Source: Roseiarcus sp963749715 (GTDB lineage Bacteria; Pseudomonadota; Alphaproteobacteria; Rhizobiales; Beijerinckiaceae). From it: a stretch of 64,000 nucleotides of DNA. Positions within the stretch are counted from its first letter, which is position 1. Every line of letters starts with the position of its first letter. The notes below the pieces were generated by a model. It was given only the letters and a program-made list of their open reading frames with translations, made no database searches and was not told the DNA's origin. A program made the translations under genes and the position numbers. The stretch spans positions 62,001 to 126,000 of the forward strand of contig CAVVNR010000011.1 of the NCBI GenBank assembly GCA_963749715.1. Direction: 5' to 3'. This document shows, piece after piece, positions 60,955 to 64,000 of the stretch.

Positions 60955-61671
60955 TCAGAGCGAAGTCGCGAAAGTCGTTAGCCAGTCCGGCATCGCTGCG
61001 ACGAGAACCGCCTCGATCTGGTGATCGAAGCCGGTCAGGACCGCGACGCCGATAATCAGAAACGCGAGGCCGAGCAAGAGCCTGCCGCCAGCGCCGGCCC
61101 AGGCGAAGCGCGCCTTCGACGCGACGCGGCCGGCCGCATAGCCGGCGCCCATGAGCGCGCTCGCGGCCCCGAGCGCATAGACCGTCATCGTCGCGATCGC
61201 CGCCGCAAGCGAACCGCCCTTGGCGGCAAGGATGAGCGCCGCGCCCAGAATGGGACCGGCGCAAGGCGCCCAGGCGAAGGCCAGAACCACTCCGGCCAAA
61301 GCCTGCCCGGCGAGGCCGGCGTTCGGCAGCCGCTCGCTCATGACGTCGGCGGCGCGGCCGACAAAACCGAGCCCGCGTTCGATGCGTTCGCCGATCGCGG
61401 GCGTCACAAGGGCCGCCCCGATCGCAATCATGATGACTGCGGAGGCCGCTCGCGCCAGGGCGGAATCGCCGAACTCGACTCCGAACGAGGCGAGGACGCC
61501 GCCGCCGAGGCCGAACGTCGCCGCCAGCCCGAAGGCGAGCGCGAGCGGACCACGCGGATCGCGAGCGCGGGCGGCCGCGACCACGATCGGCGCGAGCGGC
61601 AGCACGCAAGGGCTGAAGATCGTCAGCATGCCAGCCGCAAGTGCGAGCGGCAGGGTCAGAAGCAGGTTCAC
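60955..61671 (-). CDS. CcdA/DsbD-like transmembrane electron-transfer protein
   Basis: 238 residues from GTG 61671, overlapping the stop of the upstream thioredoxin gene (GTGA). About six hydrophobic helices. AAGMLTIFSPCVLPLAPIVVAA holds the first conserved Cys (SPCVLP) and AFAWAPCAGPILGAALILAA holds the second (APCAGP), the pair that passes electrons from cytosolic thioredoxin to the periplasm. Coupled to a periplasmic thioredoxin, so it likely keeps that partner reduced; no cytochrome c maturation genes are close by. Confidence 0.92.
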   Translation of the reverse strand: MNLLLTLPLALAAGMLTIFSPCVLPLAPIVVAAARARDPRGPLALAFGLAATFGLGGGVLASFGVEFGDSALARAASAVIMIAIGAALVTPAIGERIERGLGFVGRAADVMSERLPNAGLAGQALAGVVLAFAWAPCAGPILGAALILAAKGGSLAAAIATMTVYALGAASALMGAGYAAGRVASKARFAWAGAGGRLLLGLAFLIIGVAVLTGFDHQIEAVLVAAMPDWLTTFATSL

Positions 61672-62057
61672 ATCGCCGCCTTGAGGACGCCGATCACCGA
61701 GTCGCGCGAGGTTTCCCAGGACATGCGCTTCACTTCCTTGCCGTCCCTATAGGCGATGAGCGTCGCGCGCGGGCAATCGAGTTTCGCCACCACGTCCTTC
61801 TGCTTGTCGTAGTCGACCAGGAAGAAGCTCACCCCGTCATAGGCAGGGTCGCCTTTCAGGCTATCGAGGATGGCGGCCTGCGCGTGGCACTGCAGGCACC
61901 ACCACGCCCGAACATGGACGACCACCGGCTTGCCGGATGCGATCGCCTCCTCGACCGCGGCGGCGTCGTAGGGTTCGAGTTCGAACGCCCGCGCTGGACA
62001 CGCCAACGCCGCCGGGGCCGCGCCGATGAGGGTCAGAAACGATCTCCTGCTCCACAT
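61668..62057 (-). CDS. Periplasmic thioredoxin-like protein
   Basis: 129 residues from ATG 62057, with GGGAGAAGAG immediately upstream. MWSRRSFLTLIGAAPAALAC ends in a Tat-like (SRRSFL) signal with AC-PA; exported, possibly as a lipoprotein. VVHVRAWWCLQCHAQAAIL holds the CxxC (WCLQC, about residue 57). SFFLVDYDKQKDVVAKLDC PRATLIAYRDGKE gives the later strands and the cis-Pro (CPRATL). Overlaps the ccdA-like gene and probably receives electrons from it, as a thiol-disulfide reductase or transfer protein. Confidence 0.9.
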   Translation of the reverse strand: MWSRRSFLTLIGAAPAALACPARAFELEPYDAAAVEEAIASGKPVVVHVRAWWCLQCHAQAAILDSLKGDPAYDGVSFFLVDYDKQKDVVAKLDCPRATLIAYRDGKEVKRMSWETSRDSVIGVLKAAM

Positions 62058-62256
62058 TCTCTTCTCCCGAATTTTGATTCGCCTCATGTCCGTTTCGCTA
62101 CGGCGGCGATATCCGTTACGCAACGGCTGGACGGACGGATCATCGGGCCTGACTCGCGCCCGTCAGCCAAAGCCGCTAACATGGCTCCATCGGCGGGGCG
62201 CCGTACTCTAGCACGAATGAAGGCGGCGTTCGGTTCGCCGCAGGGGAGGGAAGGCC

Positions 62257-62808
62257 ATGAAAAAGCTCGAGCTCATTGGGCGCGCGCTGGTTTTTGTTGC
62301 GCTTGGCGCCTTCGCCGCGCCGCAGGCGGAAGCAATCGAGATCTTCTCCGGAACGATTCCGGCGGCGCAACTCGATGACGGTTGGTTCACCCAGGTTCGG
62401 GCCGGCGGGCATCGCCACGGCGGCGGCGGCCATCGCCACGGCGGCGGGGGCGGGATGCACCGTGGTGGCGTGCATCACGGCGGCGGCCGCAATATTCATC
62501 ACAACGTCAATCGCAACGTCAATCACCGCAATGTGAATCGCAACGTCAATCGCAATGTGAATCGAAACGTGAACCGGAACGTGAATCGCAACGTCCACGT
62601 CCGCACGGGCTACGGCTGGCGCGGCGGCGCCTGGGTCGGACGGCCCGGGTATCGCTGGCCGGCCGGCGGCGCCATTGCGGCCGGGGCTGCGATCGGCTTC
62701 ATCACCGCAGGAGCGGCTACGTGGGCCGGCTCGCCGCCCGCGGCGGGTCTGTGCTGGTATTACACCGACCACAGCAAGCTGCACGGCTTCTGGGACCAGT
62801 GCCCTTAA
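62257..62808 (+). CDS. Secreted His/Gly-rich protein with Asn-Arg-Asn-Val repeats
   Basis: 183 residues. MKKLELIGRALVFVALGAFA-APQAEA is a Sec signal. Residues about 48-76 are HRHGGGG-type His/Gly-rich; residues about 82-113 are a tandem NRNV repeat (VNRN), then RTGYGWRGGAWVGRPGYRWP, a hydrophobic Gly/Ala helix (GGAIAAGAAIGFITAGAA) and a C-terminal CWYYTD...WDQCP with two cysteines. Proteins of this layout are common in Bradyrhizobiaceae-like genomes without assigned function. GGGAGGGAAGG precedes the ATG. It could bind metal ions through its His cluster (inference). Confidence 0.8.
   Translation: MKKLELIGRALVFVALGAFAAPQAEAIEIFSGTIPAAQLDDGWFTQVRAGGHRHGGGGHRHGGGGGMHRGGVHHGGGRNIHHNVNRNVNHRNVNRNVNRNVNRNVNRNVNRNVHVRTGYGWRGGAWVGRPGYRWPAGGAIAAGAAIGFITAGAATWAGSPPAAGLCWYYTDHSKLHGFWDQCP
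62502..62594 (+). repeat. 12-bp coding tandem repeat
   Basis: About eight units of AA(C/T)GT(C/G)AA(T/C)CG(C/A) encode the Asn-Val-Asn-Arg array. Copies differ mostly at third codon positions, so the protein repeat is under constraint, but copy number may vary by slippage. Confidence 0.85.
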
Positions 62809-62841
62809 CCTCGGCCTTTAGGGCCGGTCGCCGACCAGGAC

Positions 62842-62862
62842 GGCGGGCTCATCGAGCCCGCC
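62842..62862. terminator. Bidirectional terminator hairpin
   Basis: Perfect 9-bp arms GGCGGGCTC / GAGCCCGCC with an ATC loop lie between the convergent stop codons at 62808 and 62894. Position and stem strength suggest a shared terminator. Confidence 0.7.
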
Positions 62863-62893
62863 CCACAGAAGTCTCTACGGAGGGCAAGAGCCC

Positions 62894-63436
62894 TCAGCCG
62901 CCCTTGACCTCGATCTTCTTGACCGGCTTCTTGGCCTCCGGCTTCTTCGGCAGCGTCACTTTAAGAACGCCGTTCTTGAAGCTCGCCTCGATTTTGTCCG
63001 CTTCGACCGTGTCGGGAACCCGAACCGAGCGGGCGAACGAGCCGAAGCGACGCTCCCGAAGATGGAAGTCCTCCTTCTTCTCGACTTTCTCCTCTTCTTT
63101 CTGCCCCTTGATCGTCAGCACGCCGCTGGCGATGTTCACCTCGACGTTCTTTTCATCGAGCCCCGGCATTTCCGCCGTCATCTCGAAGGCGCTGTCACGC
63201 TCGACGAGATCGATCGCCGGCTGAGCGACCCAGGAATCCGGCTGCCAAAACGGTTCGAGATCGAACGCGGGCCGGCGCAGCGGCAGCCGGAACGGATTCA
63301 AGGTGAAGTCCTCAAACAGCCGGTCGACCTCCCGACGCAAGCTCTCGAACGGCCGGAAGGCCTGCATGGCGCCAGCGACAGGCGTGGCAGGCTCTTTTTC
63401 CTTGGTGACGGTAATCTTCGTCTCAGCTTTTGCCAT
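62894..63436 (-). CDS. Hsp20/alpha-crystallin small heat-shock protein
   Basis: 180 residues from ATG 63436 with GGAGGAAG 4-6 bases upstream. N-terminal region (about 1-75) includes SLRREVDRLFEDFTLNPFRL; residues about 75-165 form the alpha-crystallin domain (PAIDLVERDSAFEMTAEMPG; NVEVNIASGVLTIKGQKEEE; RRFGSFARSVRVPDTVEADK; ASFKNGVLKVTLPK). The tail is Lys-rich and carries KKIEV, the I-x-V/I-type oligomerisation motif in degenerate form. ATP-independent holdase in the cytosol. No ROSE element is evident in the short leader. Confidence 0.94.
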   Translation of the reverse strand: MAKAETKITVTKEKEPATPVAGAMQAFRPFESLRREVDRLFEDFTLNPFRLPLRRPAFDLEPFWQPDSWVAQPAIDLVERDSAFEMTAEMPGLDEKNVEVNIASGVLTIKGQKEEEKVEKKEDFHLRERRFGSFARSVRVPDTVEADKIEASFKNGVLKVTLPKKPEAKKPVKKIEVKGG

Positions 63437-63703
63437 CTGCTTCCTCCATCGCTGATTTCCAGCTTTGTTGCTTTTCAGCTGAAAGCGCGCGCTCCGCATT
63501 GATCGGGCGCAAATCGCCTGCCCGACAGAGCATTGCTCGCGAACGAGGCAGGGGCGGCGTCCGCCCGGATCGGCGTGATAACGCGCGTTCGCGCAGAATC
63601 TATGGCGCGGGCAGGCTAGAGGAGGTTCGCCGTATCCCCTTATGCGTCTGGAACAAAGGCGCGGACTGGCGGTTCAGGAATCGCCGGCATATTGGGAATC
63701 GCC

Positions 63704-64000
63704 GTGACCAAGACAATCTTGCCATCGCCCACCGTGAAACCGTCCGAGGGGCCGAGATTCCGGGACGTCCTCGGCCCAGGCTTGATTACCGGCGCCTCCG
63801 ACGACGACCCAAGCGGCATCGCCACCTATTCGCAGGCTGGCGCGCAGTTTGGTTTTACGCTGGGGTGGACCCTCCTTTTGACCTATCCGTTGATGTGCGC
63901 GATTCAGATGATCAGCGCACAGATCGGACGGGTCACCGGGCATGGTCTCGCCGAAAACATGCGCCGTCACTATCCGGCCCCCGTGCTCTATCTCCTGGTC
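63704..64000 (+). CDS. Nramp-type divalent metal transporter (partial, runs off right edge)
   Basis: About 99 codons from GTG 63704 to the window edge. RDVLGPGLITGASDDDPSGIATYSQ matches the first helix of Nramp/MntH-related transporters, with DDDPSG in the position of the DPGN metal-binding motif, followed by a second helix (LLLTYPLMCAIQMISAQIGR). Asp is kept, but the Asn-containing GN is Ser-Gly, seen in Nramp-related proteins that may not carry the usual metals. In-frame upstream codons (TTG 63692) leave the start uncertain. Only the first two helices are in the window. Confidence 0.85.
   Translation, partial: MTKTILPSPTVKPSEGPRFRDVLGPGLITGASDDDPSGIATYSQAGAQFGFTLGWTLLLTYPLMCAIQMISAQIGRVTGHGLAENMRRHYPAPVLYLLV

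Noticed and set aside
62502..62594. Tandem 12-bp repeats considered as a CRISPR array
   Set aside because: Units are contiguous, lack spacers and lie in frame within a coding region.

Overview
This is a GC-rich (about 63-65%), gene-dense chromosomal segment, most likely from an alphaproteobacterium of the Hyphomicrobiales (Rhizobiales). That reading rests on codon use, protein family types (DciA-like DUF721 next to mutY, DUF2076, DUF4864, NF038122-type protein), frequent GTG/TTG starts, and intergenic palindromes containing GGCTTGTCCCGGCC, which are common in that order. A molybdenum-storage operon suggests a diazotroph or methylotroph-like lineage such as Beijerinckiaceae/Methylocystaceae, but no nif or methane-oxidation gene is in the window, so the family assignment is an inference. 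I found no rRNA, tRNA, CRISPR array, insertion sequence or prophage.

Layout. 1-1.25 kb: start of a kdp potassium-pump operon (27-aa leader ORF, kdpF, kdpA running off the left edge). 1.7-12.2 kb: a surface-polysaccharide locus with an EpsD-like lipoprotein, a methyltransferase, a Wzx flippase, a galactofuranosyl-type glycosyltransferase, a fused Gfo/Idh/MocA + FAD aldonolactone-oxidase-like protein, UDP-galactopyranose mutase and a Wzy/WaaL-like polymerase. Together these point to a galactofuranose-containing polymer. 13.4-16.5 kb: a large repetitive, probably secreted metalloprotease-like protein. 16.6-22.1 kb: a pyrimidine 5'-nucleotidase, then four tightly linked genes of unknown function (including a sialidase-like BNR protein). 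22.3-25.5 kb: a 315-bp direct repeat, containing the 3' end of mutY, brackets a GH39 glycosidase. 25.4-30.7 kb: mutY, DciA-like protein, dapF, an acyltransferase-like membrane protein and an orphan branched-chain-type binding protein.

30.8-37.5 kb: a frameshifted porin with the C-terminal stump of a second porin, then modA-modB-mosB-mosA-modC, which joins high-affinity molybdate import to the two-subunit molybdenum storage protein. 37.7-41.4 kb: a ribose-type sugar ABC transporter. 41.5-45.9 kb: two acyl-CoA dehydrogenases (one frameshifted), a thiolase and a MoeB/ThiF-like enzyme. 46-53.9 kb: small membrane protein, frameshifted DUF2076 protein, SDR-like protein, PAP2 phosphatase, argG, cyclophilin-like protein, a second SDR, DUF4864 protein and a pyruvate-kinase-like protein. 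54-58.7 kb: a five-gene branched-chain amino-acid-type ABC transporter whose livM carries four frameshifts. 58.8-64 kb: hydrolase, double-4Fe-4S protein, CcdA/thioredoxin pair, Asn-Arg-Asn-Val repeat protein, Hsp20, and the start of an Nramp-type transporter.

At least four to five genes are broken by one- or two-base indels although the rest of each gene is well conserved. This suggests either residual assembly errors or very recent gene loss, and any functional reading of those genes depends on which it is. The regions most worth further attention are the galactofuranose locus with its two-enzyme fusion, the 17.9-22.1 kb unknown operon, and the mod-mos operon.
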